Shown one piece after another: positions 8,857 to 18,192 of a stretch of 41,679 bases of DNA; the first letter of the stretch is position 1, and every line of letters begins with the position of its first letter. The position numbers were made by a program, and so were the translations under genes. The notes under the pieces were generated by a model that was given only the letters and a program-made list of their open reading frames with translations, was not told where the DNA came from and did not search any database. This DNA comes from Bacteroidales bacterium (GTDB lineage Bacteria > Bacteroidota > Bacteroidia > Bacteroidales > UBA12077): assembly GCA_021108325.1 (NCBI GenBank), contig JAIORB010000051.1, positions 1 to 41,679 of the forward strand, read 5' to 3'.

Positions 8857-8875
8857 AAGGAAGGTAGAAGGATAT

Positions 8876-10264
8876 TTATAATTCAAAATTCTTCTTCTCC
8901 AGATCTTGTATAATTTCTCTTCCAATACAAGATTTCCCTTTTATGTTGTTTATATAACCTAATAGGTTTAAATAGAATTTTTTAATTCCGGGATGTAAAA
9001 TGTCATCAAAATATCCATTGTGCCATAAGAGAGTGAAAATACCATTAAATTTTTTTACTTCAGTAATAATTTCTTTTACAGAATCCATTGCTTGATCTAG
9101 ATTCAGTTCGCGATATTTAAATAAAGTTGCATCCATTACATTTAAAGGCACTTCCCATGTACTATATGGTTTGTCTTCAGAGAAATTGTATAATTTAAAC
9201 GGATGGCAGTATGAATTTTTAAAACCTTCATGTTCTGCAAAACCAAGAGTTGTATCATACAATAAATTGGTAGCTTCATGAAGTTTTGGAGTGATGTTCA
9301 TATCAAATAGCAATCTATGTTGCCTTATACCAACAACTTTTTGTACTGAGTAATCTTCTAGTGCAGAAATATTGGATTTAAGAATTTTCAGGTTAAATGC
9401 AGACCTTACACTCCCGTGAATTCCTATTTCACAACCATCTTTGATAAGAGAGTTGAATAATTTTATTAAACGAGGCTCATTAAATGAATAATATGCATCT
9501 TGATGTTTGAGCCCTTTGGGTAAAAAATAAAATACTGATTTGAAATTTTTATCTTTTTCTATTTTCCTTAAAAAATTAAAATCCCAATTCGGATTTTTTC
9601 GTGTAAATAAAAAGTTATATAAATACTCAAAAACCTTTTTAAACTTTAATTTTAAGGATAGACGACTTTTTGTAAATCCTAAAAATACTTTCATGTAATA
9701 AATTAAATCATATATGTTGTATGTGTCTACAATATCAATATCATGAGTAAGAAAGAATTTAAATGATGGTTTTGTTTCAGAAATGTTAAGTTCTATTGAA
9801 TTAATTTCACAGAATTCTTTTATTCCTTGCCAAATTATATCGAAATAGTAATTGACTATTGGTATTTTTGTTATTCCTAGCTTTTTCTGAACAGAAAGCT
9901 CATAAGGGAACCGGTTAAATTTATCTGTATATTCCGGGCTTAATTCTTGATGACCGGAAAGCAAGTAAAAAGCAGACTTTAATAAATCGTGATGGAAAAT
10001 AAGATTGTTTTGTTCTATTGAATAAAATTTATCTTTTTCTGAAAGAGAAAATAAAATCGGAATATTGTCGATCCATTTTACATTTTGTAAATCAAACTCT
10101 TCTGAAGATAAGTCGAAAATAATTTTGTTTATTTGATTATTTGTAGAGTTTGGTAGTGTGTTGAAATAAAAATAAGATTTTATTGATTCATCCAGCTTAA
10201 GAGAAAGTGCTAAATGAAAAATTGTATAATCTATTTGGTTTTTATTTAAATGGCCTATCATCAA
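8876..10264 (-). CDS. Polysaccharide deacetylase-like (NodB-fold) protein
   Basis: A 462-residue protein with an N-terminal domain of about 165 residues, followed by a NodB-like domain starting at FFLTHDIDIVDTYN (170-183). The pair Asp175/Asp177 and His283 in EIGIHGS resemble the general base and a metal ligand of carbohydrate esterase family 4, though the usual HPSY loop is altered to HGSV. Similar proteins (DUF7033 plus deacetylase) occur at the ends of Bacteroidota surface-glycan operons. It probably removes an acyl group from a glycan, but catalysis is not certain. No signal peptide is visible. It is last in the operon, 35 nt after the flippase. Confidence 0.78.
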   Translation of the reverse strand: MMIGHLNKNQIDYTIFHLALSLKLDESIKSYFYFNTLPNSTNNQINKIIFDLSSEEFDLQNVKWIDNIPILFSLSEKDKFYSIEQNNLIFHHDLLKSAFYLLSGHQELSPEYTDKFNRFPYELSVQKKLGITKIPIVNYYFDIIWQGIKEFCEINSIELNISETKPSFKFFLTHDIDIVDTYNIYDLIYYMKVFLGFTKSRLSLKLKFKKVFEYLYNFLFTRKNPNWDFNFLRKIEKDKNFKSVFYFLPKGLKHQDAYYSFNEPRLIKLFNSLIKDGCEIGIHGSVRSAFNLKILKSNISALEDYSVQKVVGIRQHRLLFDMNITPKLHEATNLLYDTTLGFAEHEGFKNSYCHPFKLYNFSEDKPYSTWEVPLNVMDATLFKYRELNLDQAMDSVKEIITEVKKFNGIFTLLWHNGYFDDILHPGIKKFYLNLLGYINNIKGKSCIGREIIQDLEKKNFEL

Positions 10265-10299
10265 TCATCAGTTTAAAATATTTACATACCTGATAATAT

Positions 10300-11766
10300 T
10301 CAATTACGTAAATTTTTCCACCTTTTCCAAGTTTCTTTTACAGTCTCCAGTTCTTTTATACTAAAAAATTTCAATTTTAATAACAGAAATGGGAAAGCAA
10401 TAACTAATATTATTTTAATTGTAATTATCATATAGTATGAAAAACTGGTAATTAAATAGAATACTGAAATATAGCTAACGAAAATGAATACTAAAATAAA
10501 TAACCTATTAAGTTCGTAGGGTATATGATAATATTTTTGTGAAGCACGTGAATAAAAATAGACAATAAATAAACTTGAAAGTATTGTAGAAACACTTGCG
10601 CCATATAATTCAAATCTTGGTATTAAAAGCAAATTTAATACAACATTAATTATTACAGCAATGAACAATATTAGAGTGGTTTTTTTAGTCTTTTTTGAAT
10701 AATGAAATCCCAATGTAAAAAAGACTTGAACTCCACGAAGTATTATAGTAGTAGCTAATAAAGGTATTATCAAATAGACCTCAATATAGGCATTGTCATT
10801 TGTAATAAGTACTAATAGTTCTTTTGAAAAGAAAGAAAATAGTATTGATATAAATATTAGAATTAGAGTAAAGTAAGTGAATAACTTTGAGAAAAAACGT
10901 TTAGCGTCTTTGTCATGAAACATTTTATATGCGATTGGAATAAATCCAATTTGAAATGATTGAATAAAAATTAGTTTAATAACATTTACAATCTTGAAAC
11001 CTATTGAGTAAATTCCAACCTCATGATAAGTAAGAAAATGTTTAATAAAGTATCGATCACCTAAAGTTAAAATTAGTCCGGAAATATTAGTGAAAATCAG
11101 AGGGATGCTAAATTTGAGCATTTCTTTTAATATAGAAAGTTGAATGCGAAAATTAATATTCTTAATTAAAAATGGAAGTGTTACAATGCTTATAAATAAA
11201 CTTCCAAGTAGATTACCATATATAATTCCTAGAATTCCTAATTTTAATTTTACAATGAATACGATGTTTAATACTAGTATTATTGTAAGCTTAATTGACA
11301 TTATTATTATATAAAATACAGACTTTTCATTTATCCTTAATAAATCTGATATATATAAATTAATTATTTCGAATGAACCCCAAATGATTAAATACCTAAA
11401 ATAATTTGAATATTCAGTACCGCTAAAAAAAAGTTCTGAAAATGAATCTGTAAAGGGATGAAAAGCTAAATTATAAAGCAAAATACAAATTAGCACTCCT
11501 GTTATTGAGGTAAAAACAATACTTTTTTTATTCTCCGGATTTTTTTCGAATGTATACCATCTCATCATTGCTGTTGATAGTCTTAGACCAACCAATGAGA
11601 TAAATACCTGGTTTGTTACCTCTAAGATTGCTAACATTCCATATTCAAAGGATGTTAAATAGCTTGTATATAGAGGTAATAATATTAATCCAATTAACTT
11701 GTTAGCTACACCTCCAATGCTATAAATTGCGGTGTGTTTTAGAGTATGCTTTAGTTTTGCCAGCAA
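10300..11766 (-). CDS. Wzx-type oligosaccharide flippase
   Basis: A 488-residue integral membrane protein with 12-14 hydrophobic helices of the MOP/polysaccharide-transport (RfbX/MviN-like) type. The N-terminus (LKHTLKHTAIYSIGGVANKL) and the conserved first helices (GLILLPLYTSYLTSFEYG) are typical of Wzx proteins. It would flip an undecaprenyl-linked repeat unit from the cytoplasm to the periplasm. It lies 10 nt after the GT2 gene and before the deacetylase-like gene, which supports a role in exporting the glycan built by this cluster. No dedicated Wzy follows; a ligase/polymerase-like gene lies at 34.9 kb. Confidence 0.88.
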   Translation of the reverse strand: MLAKLKHTLKHTAIYSIGGVANKLIGLILLPLYTSYLTSFEYGMLAILEVTNQVFISLVGLRLSTAMMRWYTFEKNPENKKSIVFTSITGVLICILLYNLAFHPFTDSFSELFFSGTEYSNYFRYLIIWGSFEIINLYISDLLRINEKSVFYIIIMSIKLTIILVLNIVFIVKLKLGILGIIYGNLLGSLFISIVTLPFLIKNINFRIQLSILKEMLKFSIPLIFTNISGLILTLGDRYFIKHFLTYHEVGIYSIGFKIVNVIKLIFIQSFQIGFIPIAYKMFHDKDAKRFFSKLFTYFTLILIFISILFSFFSKELLVLITNDNAYIEVYLIIPLLATTIILRGVQVFFTLGFHYSKKTKKTTLILFIAVIINVVLNLLLIPRFELYGASVSTILSSLFIVYFYSRASQKYYHIPYELNRLFILVFIFVSYISVFYLITSFSYYMIITIKIILVIAFPFLLLKLKFFSIKELETVKETWKRWKNLRN

Positions 11767-11776
11767 TTTGATTAGA

Positions 11777-12664
11777 TTAAGTACGTATTTTAAATGTTCT
11801 TCTTATAATTGACACAAAATCGCCAATAAATAGGTCATAATGATATCTTAAAATGTATAAAAAGAAAATATTAAAAAACAATAATATTCGTTTTGGAATC
11901 GATAATCTATTTTTTAAAAATGGTATAGATAAGTAATAAATAAATACTTTCAAGAATGGAAATACCCGAATTTTCTTTTTAGTAAAAAGATTTCTATAAT
12001 AGCGACTTAATCTTTGTTCTTTTGTTTCAACATTTCGATTCGTTCTTCTATACCATATTGCTTTGGTATTAACTACAAAATCACCAATTAATGATAATTC
12101 GTTTAATAGAATAGCTCCTGAAGCAAAAACTGGAGTTTGCATTCTGGTTTTCTTTAAATCAGATAATCTATATAAACCATAAAGCGCATGCTGGTTACAA
12201 TAAAAAACCAAATTAAATCTTCTTATCTGATCAAATCCCGATGTGTCAACATAACCACAAGGTATATTGAGATTATTATCATGCTCATCAATCCATACTG
12301 TTTTTGCATAAGCTAACACTGCCTTACTATTATTTCCAAGAGACGATATCAGTGAAGAAACATAATTTTTTGAAATTAAATCATGTGAACCGGCAATCAT
12401 AAAATACTCACTTTGCGCATTTCTAATTAAATGATTCCAATTTTCTAAAGCTCCCTGATTTACATTGTTATAAAGAATTTTTATATTATCATGCTTTTTC
12501 TTATATTCTTCTATAATTTGAACAGTTTTATCCGTTGAATTATTATCAGAAATTAATATCTCGTAATTTTTATAATCTTGTTGTAAAAGAGAATCAAGAG
12601 TTGCTGAAATATTTGATTCTTCATTATATACAGGGATACCTATAGTAACCTTTGGAAAATCCAT
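11777..12664 (-). CDS. Glycosyltransferase family 2
   Basis: A 295-residue GT-A transferase. The fold opens with VTIGIPVYNEESNISATLDSL (6-26), continues with the nucleotide-binding EILISDNNSTDKT, and has the acidic site in the form IAGSHDLIS in place of a plain DxD. That SHD variant is shared by a known subgroup of GT2 enzymes. The C-terminus is basic and hydrophobic (FIYYLSIPFLKNR) and may attach to the membrane. It probably adds one sugar to the lipid-linked unit; donor unknown. It follows the CmcI-like gene with a 13-nt gap. Confidence 0.88.
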   Translation of the reverse strand: MDFPKVTIGIPVYNEESNISATLDSLLQQDYKNYEILISDNNSTDKTVQIIEEYKKKHDNIKILYNNVNQGALENWNHLIRNAQSEYFMIAGSHDLISKNYVSSLISSLGNNSKAVLAYAKTVWIDEHDNNLNIPCGYVDTSGFDQIRRFNLVFYCNQHALYGLYRLSDLKKTRMQTPVFASGAILLNELSLIGDFVVNTKAIWYRRTNRNVETKEQRLSRYYRNLFTKKKIRVFPFLKVFIYYLSIPFLKNRLSIPKRILLFFNIFFLYILRYHYDLFIGDFVSIIRRTFKIRT

Positions 12665-12677
12665 TAGATCTAAAATT

Positions 12678-13409
12678 TTATTTAACTTTTTTCAAATAAC
12701 CATCAGGAGCAACAGTTATTAATAATTTATTATCAATTGATTTATCAATTTCAAAATCCGAATTTGTTTTTAAAAACTCCCAAACAGCAGTTTTAGGATT
12801 GTTTCCCTTTCCCCATGGGCGATCATTCCATAACTCATTTGGCATATCTTCAACAACAGTATCATAAACAATTAAATAGCTGTCTTTTGAGACGAACTTT
12901 GAATACAATTTTAATTCTTCTAATACATGATCATGTGTATGATTTGAATCCAGAAGCACTAAAATTTTATTTTTTCCTTTTGCTAATTCAGTTGCTTTTT
13001 CAATTATCTCATCACAAACAGATGATCCTTCAAGCAAAGTAATTCTTTTAAACATTGGATGCTTTTCAATTTCATCTCTATTATGTTTACGAATGTCAAT
13101 ATCAATTCCAACAACTTGACCATCGTTATTTAAAAGCTCAAGCATTGAAGCATGGAAAATTAATGACCCACCTCTTGCAATTCCTGTTTCAATAATCAGG
13201 TCCGGTTTAACTTGCCAGATTATTTCTTGTAGAGCAATAATATCTTGAGGAAACTGAATTATTGGTAATCCTAACCATGTAAAATGATATGAATATTCGT
13301 ATTCTGAAACTTTGTTAAACCATTGTTGAGTAATTTCTTTTACATCTTTATCTTTCCCAAGCTCTTCTATAACTTTTATATTTTTCTTTTGAAATTCAGC
13401 GTTATTCAT
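12678..13409 (-). CDS. CmcI-like (cephalosporin hydroxylase family) SAM-binding protein
   Basis: A 243-residue protein of the CmcI/rhamnosyl O-methyltransferase family. Visible are TWLGLPIIQFPQDI (about 44-57), the SAM-binding ETGIARGGS loop followed by VVGIDIDIR, and the metal/catalytic region LLDSNHTHDHV. Despite the name from cephamycin synthesis, relatives in polysaccharide clusters are more likely sugar O-methyltransferases. Placed between the formyltransferase and a GT2, it probably modifies the same unusual hexose or a sugar next to it. Family assignment is firm; the reaction is inferred. Confidence 0.82.
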   Translation of the reverse strand: MNNAEFQKKNIKVIEELGKDKDVKEITQQWFNKVSEYEYSYHFTWLGLPIIQFPQDIIALQEIIWQVKPDLIIETGIARGGSLIFHASMLELLNNDGQVVGIDIDIRKHNRDEIEKHPMFKRITLLEGSSVCDEIIEKATELAKGKNKILVLLDSNHTHDHVLEELKLYSKFVSKDSYLIVYDTVVEDMPNELWNDRPWGKGNNPKTAVWEFLKTNSDFEIDKSIDNKLLITVAPDGYLKKVK

Positions 13410-13414
13410 GTTTA

Positions 13415-14176
13415 TCAGATTTTAGTTATTTTAATTCGAACCTCATATTTTTCCTCATTATCTATGAAGTAACAAGCCGGATGTGATTCGAAGGTTCTTG
13501 CCCGTAATAGATTCAACATTTCCTTTCCAGAATATAATTTACTTAAAAAGATTTCTGAAGCAGGATCTAATTCTTTAGCCACATGCAAACTCCCTTTTAT
13601 CGGATCCTGCTTTTTTACTTTATAGTTACGGTTAATCAGGTTTTTATAATTAGATTCAAAAAGTACTATCATTGCTTTTTTTGCTTTTTCATATAATGTT
13701 TTTCCGGTATCTTCCCATGTTTTTGGAATTTCTTTTTGGAAAAGTATATCTCCAGCATCAATTTTTTCATTTACGAAATGGATAGTAACACCAAATGGAA
13801 CATCTTCAACTAAATTCCAAAAATTATAATGTTTCCCTCTGTTAAAAGGGAGTAGACTTGGATGAAAGTTGATGACTCCTATCTTCGGGAGCGAGATAAC
13901 AGATTGTTTTATTATATATGACCACCAAGCCAAAATAATGTAATCAATTTCTAAATTTTGTAAAAATGTTAATAATTTATGTTCATTATTTTTATTAAAT
14001 GTAAAAATGCATTCCGCATCAATTTTTTTATAAGCATAATCTTTTATTGATTCATTTTGATCATCAATTACTACAGCTTTTAGATCATTATTGTAGTTTT
14101 TAACAACAAATTTCAATGCTGATAATCCAACACTATCATTGGCAAATATTACAATTTTATTATATTTCATACTCAT
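13415..14176 (-). CDS. Sugar N-formyltransferase (formyl-THF dependent)
   Basis: A 253-residue formyltransferase-fold protein. The catalytic set is present: Asn103 and His105 in INFHPSLLPFNRG, and the Asp of DAGDILF (about 140-143). These residues activate formyl transfer from N10-formyltetrahydrofolate. Its size and its place directly after a sugar aminotransferase, with a 4-nt overlap, argue for an N-formyltransferase acting on an amino sugar nucleotide (as in Qui4NFo or Fuc3NFo pathways) rather than on Met-tRNA. The last 75 residues hold HPACYFIDNEEKYEVRI, similar to the small C-terminal domain of such enzymes. Acceptor: probably the 4-amino CDP-sugar made here. Confidence 0.85.
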   Translation of the reverse strand: MSMKYNKIVIFANDSVGLSALKFVVKNYNNDLKAVVIDDQNESIKDYAYKKIDAECIFTFNKNNEHKLLTFLQNLEIDYIILAWWSYIIKQSVISLPKIGVINFHPSLLPFNRGKHYNFWNLVEDVPFGVTIHFVNEKIDAGDILFQKEIPKTWEDTGKTLYEKAKKAMIVLFESNYKNLINRNYKVKKQDPIKGSLHVAKELDPASEIFLSKLYSGKEMLNLLRARTFESHPACYFIDNEEKYEVRIKITKI

Positions 14177-15297
14177 TCAAAGAATGATTTTATCAAATCA
14201 ATTACAAATTGAACTTCCTTAGTTGTTATATCATGGAAGCTAGGTAAATTTATACCCCGATTAAATATATCATATGCTATAATATTTTCTTCACAGTTAT
14301 CAAATATAGGTAATGAAGAGAGGGGATAAAAAAATGGGCGAACATCAACATTCCTTTTTTTCATATAATCGAACAGAACTTCTCTGTCTACATTTAAAGA
14401 TTTATCAAATATTATTGTTGGCATCCAGTATCCGTTTACTGCAAAATTTTGTGTGTGATTTAATTTAACTAATCCTTGATCTATCCAGTCTTTAAATCCA
14501 TTTTCATACCATTTGAATATTTCTCTTTTTTTATCAATTAATTCGTTTACTCTTTCCATCTGAGCACATCCCATAGCTGCTTGTAGATTAGAAATTTTAT
14601 ATTTATAACCATAATTTTCCATCCAAAATGTTTTATTTATTTTAGGATCCCGACCATGGTCATTAAGTATTGCAGCTTTTTCAATTAATGAACGATCATT
14701 GCTAACAAGAATTCCTCCCTCGCCTGTTGCAATTGTTTTTGTTCCGTGAAAAGAAAAAACACCGGCATCTCCGATACTTCCTACTCTTTTGTTTTTATAC
14801 TTGGAACCAATGCCTTCGGCAGCATCCTCAAGAACTTTTAGTTTATGTTTTTTTGCAATGTTTAAAATTTCATCCATTTCGCAAACGTTTCCATAAACAT
14901 GAACCGCTATAATAGCCTTAGTTTTTAGTGTAATTGCATTTTCAATTTTTGAGGAATTAATACACCAAGTATCTGGTAACACATCAACAAATATGGGTTT
15001 TGCCCCAATATGAAGAATTGGTTCTACAGTCGCTATCCATGTAATTTCAGGCACAATAACTTCATCTCCTGACTTAACTCCTAGTGCCATTAATGCTAAA
15101 TGAATTGCACCCGTACAACTTGAAGTAGCTAGTGCATTTTTACATCCAATGTGTTCAGCAAAAGATTTTTCAAACAGTTTTATGTACTCATAACATTTTT
15201 CACCCCATCCGTGTGAAATAGCATCATTTACATAATCTATTTCTAACTTTGTGATTGAAGGCTTTGTTATTGGTATCTTATTGTATTCTTCTCTCAT
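14173..15297 (-). CDS. DegT/DnrJ/EryC1/StrS sugar aminotransferase
   Basis: A 374-residue PLP-dependent sugar-nucleotide aminotransferase. The Schiff-base lysine is Lys187 in SFHGTKTIATGEGG, and the cofactor Asp is in EDAAEG (157-162). Because the lysine is kept, this is a true aminotransferase and not an RfbH/ColD-type 3-dehydratase, where histidine replaces it. The motif closely resembles perosamine synthases, which aminate C4 of 4-keto-6-deoxy sugars. It overlaps both neighbours by 4 nt (methyltransferase upstream, formyltransferase downstream), so the three products are made together. Predicted substrate: the 4-keto group of the C-methylated CDP-6-deoxyhexose. Confidence 0.9.
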   Translation of the reverse strand: MREEYNKIPITKPSITKLEIDYVNDAISHGWGEKCYEYIKLFEKSFAEHIGCKNALATSSCTGAIHLALMALGVKSGDEVIVPEITWIATVEPILHIGAKPIFVDVLPDTWCINSSKIENAITLKTKAIIAVHVYGNVCEMDEILNIAKKHKLKVLEDAAEGIGSKYKNKRVGSIGDAGVFSFHGTKTIATGEGGILVSNDRSLIEKAAILNDHGRDPKINKTFWMENYGYKYKISNLQAAMGCAQMERVNELIDKKREIFKWYENGFKDWIDQGLVKLNHTQNFAVNGYWMPTIIFDKSLNVDREVLFDYMKKRNVDVRPFFYPLSSLPIFDNCEENIIAYDIFNRGINLPSFHDITTKEVQFVIDLIKSFFE

Positions 15298-16520
15298 ATT
15301 AGTTCTAATTCAGGGATTGCTATTACGAACTTTGCATCCCATTCTCTAACATAATTCAATTGAGCCATAATTTCTTCCTTTATATTCCAAGGTAAAATTA
15401 ATATATAATTTGGTTTTTCTTGTTTCAAAAATTCTTCGTTTTTTATCGGGATGTGAGTTCCCGGAGTATATTTATTTTGTTTAAAGCCAGACTTATCAAC
15501 AATAAAATCGATTAAGTCATTTTTAATTCCACAATAATTTAAAAGTGTATTTCCTTTAGCTGCTGCACCATACCCTGCTATTTTAGACCCATTTCTTTTT
15601 GCATTAATGATAAAATCTAATAAATCATATTTAACAGTATTTGCTTTGGTTTGAAAATTTAGATAACCATTAATTTTATCTAGATTTATTTCTTTTTCTT
15701 TGAGAAGAATATTATTAATAGAGTTACTAATTTGTTTACTATTATCTTCTTTATGCTTAATAAAAAGTCTTAACGAACCCCCATGAGTTGAAATTTCTTT
15801 AACATCATAAATATCAAGATTATGCTTTTGGTATATCTTTAAATGTGTGTATAAAGAAAAGTATGAAAAATGCTCATGATATATTGTGTCAAATTGATTA
15901 TTAGTTATTAACTGATATAAATGAGGAATTTCTATAGTTATTGTTCCGGTTGGTTTGAGAATTGATTTTAGAGATGAAACAAAACTATTTAAATTTGGAT
16001 CATGAGCAATGACATTGTTGCCAATTATAAGATCTGCTTTTGAATATTGCTCATTTATTTTTTGCGCTGTTTTAGGGTTAAAAAAATCAACTAGAGTTTC
16101 GATTCCTTTTTCCTTTGCTACATTTGCTGTATTTGTAGTAGGTTCAATCCCTAAACAGGGTATGTTTTTATTCTTAAAATACTGCAATAAGTACCCATCA
16201 TTAGAAGCAACTTCAATCACAAACGATTGAGAATTTAAATTTAATTTTGATGTTATATCTTCAACATAATTTTCACAATGATTTAACCAACTTGCTGAAA
16301 TAGAGGAGTAGTATGCATAATTACTATTAAAAATATCTTCATGCTTTTTATATTCGTCAGTTTGAACAAGAAAACAATTATCGCACACAAATAATCTAAG
16401 TGGAAAAAAAACTTCGGGAGAGTTTAATTCTTCTTTTGAAAGAAAAGAATTAGACGGAGGTGAATTTACAAGGTTAATGAATTCGTGTCTTAATTCATTT
16501 TCGCAAAATCTACATTTCAT
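15294..16520 (-). CDS. TylC3-like sugar C-methyltransferase
   Basis: A 408-residue protein with the three-part architecture of sugar 3-C-methyltransferases (TylC3, TcaB9): an N-terminal zinc-binding domain with Cys3, Cys6, Cys46 and Cys49; a central SAM domain with VIEVASNDGYL (101-111); and a C-terminal Rossmann-like domain with GYGAAAKGNTLL. The putative active-site run YHEHFSY is at 214-220, where Glu216 and His217 match the residues proposed to deprotonate C3 of a 4-keto sugar. The related enzyme of the Bacillus cereus cereose/cillose operon acts on a CDP-4-keto-6-deoxyhexose, which fits the CDP-sugar genes just upstream. Confidence 0.87.
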   Translation of the reverse strand: MKCRFCENELRHEFINLVNSPPSNSFLSKEELNSPEVFFPLRLFVCDNCFLVQTDEYKKHEDIFNSNYAYYSSISASWLNHCENYVEDITSKLNLNSQSFVIEVASNDGYLLQYFKNKNIPCLGIEPTTNTANVAKEKGIETLVDFFNPKTAQKINEQYSKADLIIGNNVIAHDPNLNSFVSSLKSILKPTGTITIEIPHLYQLITNNQFDTIYHEHFSYFSLYTHLKIYQKHNLDIYDVKEISTHGGSLRLFIKHKEDNSKQISNSINNILLKEKEINLDKINGYLNFQTKANTVKYDLLDFIINAKRNGSKIAGYGAAAKGNTLLNYCGIKNDLIDFIVDKSGFKQNKYTPGTHIPIKNEEFLKQEKPNYILILPWNIKEEIMAQLNYVREWDAKFVIAIPELELI

Positions 16521-16525
16521 ATTTA

Positions 16526-17071
16526 TTAAATTCCTTTAAAATTTATACTTAAGCAAGGGTGGTGTTTATCTCTTTCTGAAATATTTGATAATTCAAGATT
16601 CCATTTAATATCAATTGCTTGATCATCAAATCTAATGCCTCGTTCATATTTTTGATCATAAAATTCAGTATGGAAATAAAGCAATTCGCAATTATCTTCT
16701 AAGGTTTGAAAACCATGTGCAAATCCTTTAGGTATAAACATCATTTTTAGATTTTCTTGGGATAGAATTTCGCTATGCCAATTTAAAAATGTTGGAGAAT
16801 CCTTCCGAATATCAACGATAACATCTTGCACAGAACCTTTTATACACTTAACAAATTTTGTCTCTGCCATTGGTGGAATTTGATAATGTAACCCTCGAAT
16901 AGATCCTTTAGAGTTAGTTACCGAATGATTTATTTGTACAATATTCTCCTTAAAGTTTATTTCTTTTAATTCACTTTTACAATACAATCTCTCAAACAAA
17001 CCTCTATTATCCTTTAATGGTTCTGAGCAAATTAAATATGCATCTTTTAATTTAGTTTTAACAAACTCCAT
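16526..17071 (-). CDS. RmlC-like dTDP/CDP-4-keto-6-deoxyhexose epimerase
   Basis: A 181-residue cupin of the RmlC family. The catalytic base His62 (IRGLHYQ), His119 (GFAHGF) and the general acid Tyr138 (TEFYDQKYERGIRFDD) are all present, so the enzyme should be active in epimerising C3 and/or C5 next to the 4-keto group. In an operon with CDP-glucose 4,6-dehydratase the substrate is probably a CDP sugar rather than dTDP; which carbon is inverted cannot be told from sequence. It lies 2 nt after the dehydratase and 5 nt before the methyltransferase. Confidence 0.87.
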   Translation of the reverse strand: MEFVKTKLKDAYLICSEPLKDNRGLFERLYCKSELKEINFKENIVQINHSVTNSKGSIRGLHYQIPPMAETKFVKCIKGSVQDVIVDIRKDSPTFLNWHSEILSQENLKMMFIPKGFAHGFQTLEDNCELLYFHTEFYDQKYERGIRFDDQAIDIKWNLELSNISERDKHHPCLSINFKGI

Positions 17072-17073
17072 AA

Positions 17074-18192
17074 TTAATTATTTAGAGTCCATATTGCTTT
17101 CCTCCTTATGGCAATATTTACATAACTTACTAATCCATTTTGACTTTCAACTTGATTGCTGTTATAGTAATTTTTGTACCACCTGATTGTGTTTCCTAAT
17201 GTTTCTTTAAAATTTGTAATATTTTGCCACTTAAGATTGTTTTTTGCTTTTGTACAATCGAGTTTTAAAATCTTAGTTTCATGAAACTTAATGTTTGTTT
17301 TGGGTGTTTCATATTGTATGTCTGACCAATGTTCTTGAGCATTTTTCACAACTTGTTCTACTGTTTTAAAATCTTGTTCTTCGGGACCAAAATTCCAAGC
17401 ACATGCAAATTCTTTTTTTCCTTCCATAAGCTTCCAACCTAATAGTAAGTAGCCACTTAAGGGGTCTAATACATATTGCCATGGACGCACATAATAAGGA
17501 TTCCTAATATGAGTTGTTTGGCGATTAATGGTAGATTTTATAACATCAGGGATTAATCTGTCTTTTGCCCAATCACCACCACCGATTATATTCCCGGCAC
17601 GAGCAGTTGCAACCAAGGTGCTGTGTTCTTTTTTAAATTCATTAAGATTAAAATAGGAGCTCCTATAACTAGAAACTAGAATTTCAGCACATGCTTTTGA
17701 CGAACTGTAAGGATCATAACCACCTAATCTATCACTTTCCTTATACCCCTCTTCTTTTTCTACATTTTCATAACATTTGTCGGTAGTTATAATAACTATT
17801 GCTTTAACAGAAGGTACATTTTTACATGCCTCCAAAACGTTCAGAGTTCCAATTACATTCGTTTCATAAGTAAAAATTGGATTCGCATATGATTCTTTAA
17901 CTAAAGGTTGTGCTGCAAGGTGAAATACTATTTCTGCTCTGCTCTTTTTTAATGCTTTGGTAAGAGAACTTAAATCTCTTATATCATTTATATTTGAATC
18001 AATATTAAGGTTTAATAATTCATGATGATTAGGATCTGTTGGCGGTTCTAAGGAGTAACCTGTTACTTTTGCATTTAATTGATTAAGCCAAAGAGAAAGC
18101 CACGAACCTTTAAATCCGGTATGACCAGTAATAAAAACTTTTTTATCTTCATATATATTTCCAAACAAGTTCATATTTACCAAACTACCCAT
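17074..18192 (-). CDS. rfbG: CDP-glucose 4,6-dehydratase
   Basis: A 372-residue short-chain dehydrogenase/reductase of the RfbG type, making CDP-4-keto-6-deoxy-D-glucose. The NAD loop is GHTGFKG (23-29), and the active site shows TTDK (136-139) and YSSSK (Tyr162, Lys166). The GHTGFKGSWLSLWL segment is diagnostic for CDP-glucose over dTDP-glucose dehydratases. The longest frame starts at 18192 and overlaps rfbF by 16 nt. Met7 at 18174 gives the usual family N-terminus with a 2-nt gap to rfbF, and I consider it the more likely start. Confidence 0.94.
   Translation of the reverse strand: MGSLVNMNLFGNIYEDKKVFITGHTGFKGSWLSLWLNQLNAKVTGYSLEPPTDPNHHELLNLNIDSNINDIRDLSSLTKALKKSRAEIVFHLAAQPLVKESYANPIFTYETNVIGTLNVLEACKNVPSVKAIVIITTDKCYENVEKEEGYKESDRLGGYDPYSSSKACAEILVSSYRSSYFNLNEFKKEHSTLVATARAGNIIGGGDWAKDRLIPDVIKSTINRQTTHIRNPYYVRPWQYVLDPLSGYLLLGWKLMEGKKEFACAWNFGPEEQDFKTVEQVVKNAQEHWSDIQYETPKTNIKFHETKILKLDCTKAKNNLKWQNITNFKETLGNTIRWYKNYYNSNQVESQNGLVSYVNIAIRRKAIWTLNN

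Noticed and set aside
14173-15297. DegT protein as an RfbH/ColD-type 3-dehydratase
   Set aside because: The PLP lysine (Lys187) is present, whereas such dehydratases carry histidine there, so an aminotransferase is the better reading.
15294-16520. TylC3-like gene as part of a polyketide or antibiotic sugar cluster
   Set aside because: All neighbours are CDP-sugar, glycosyltransferase and flippase genes; there is no polyketide or peptide synthetase in the window.
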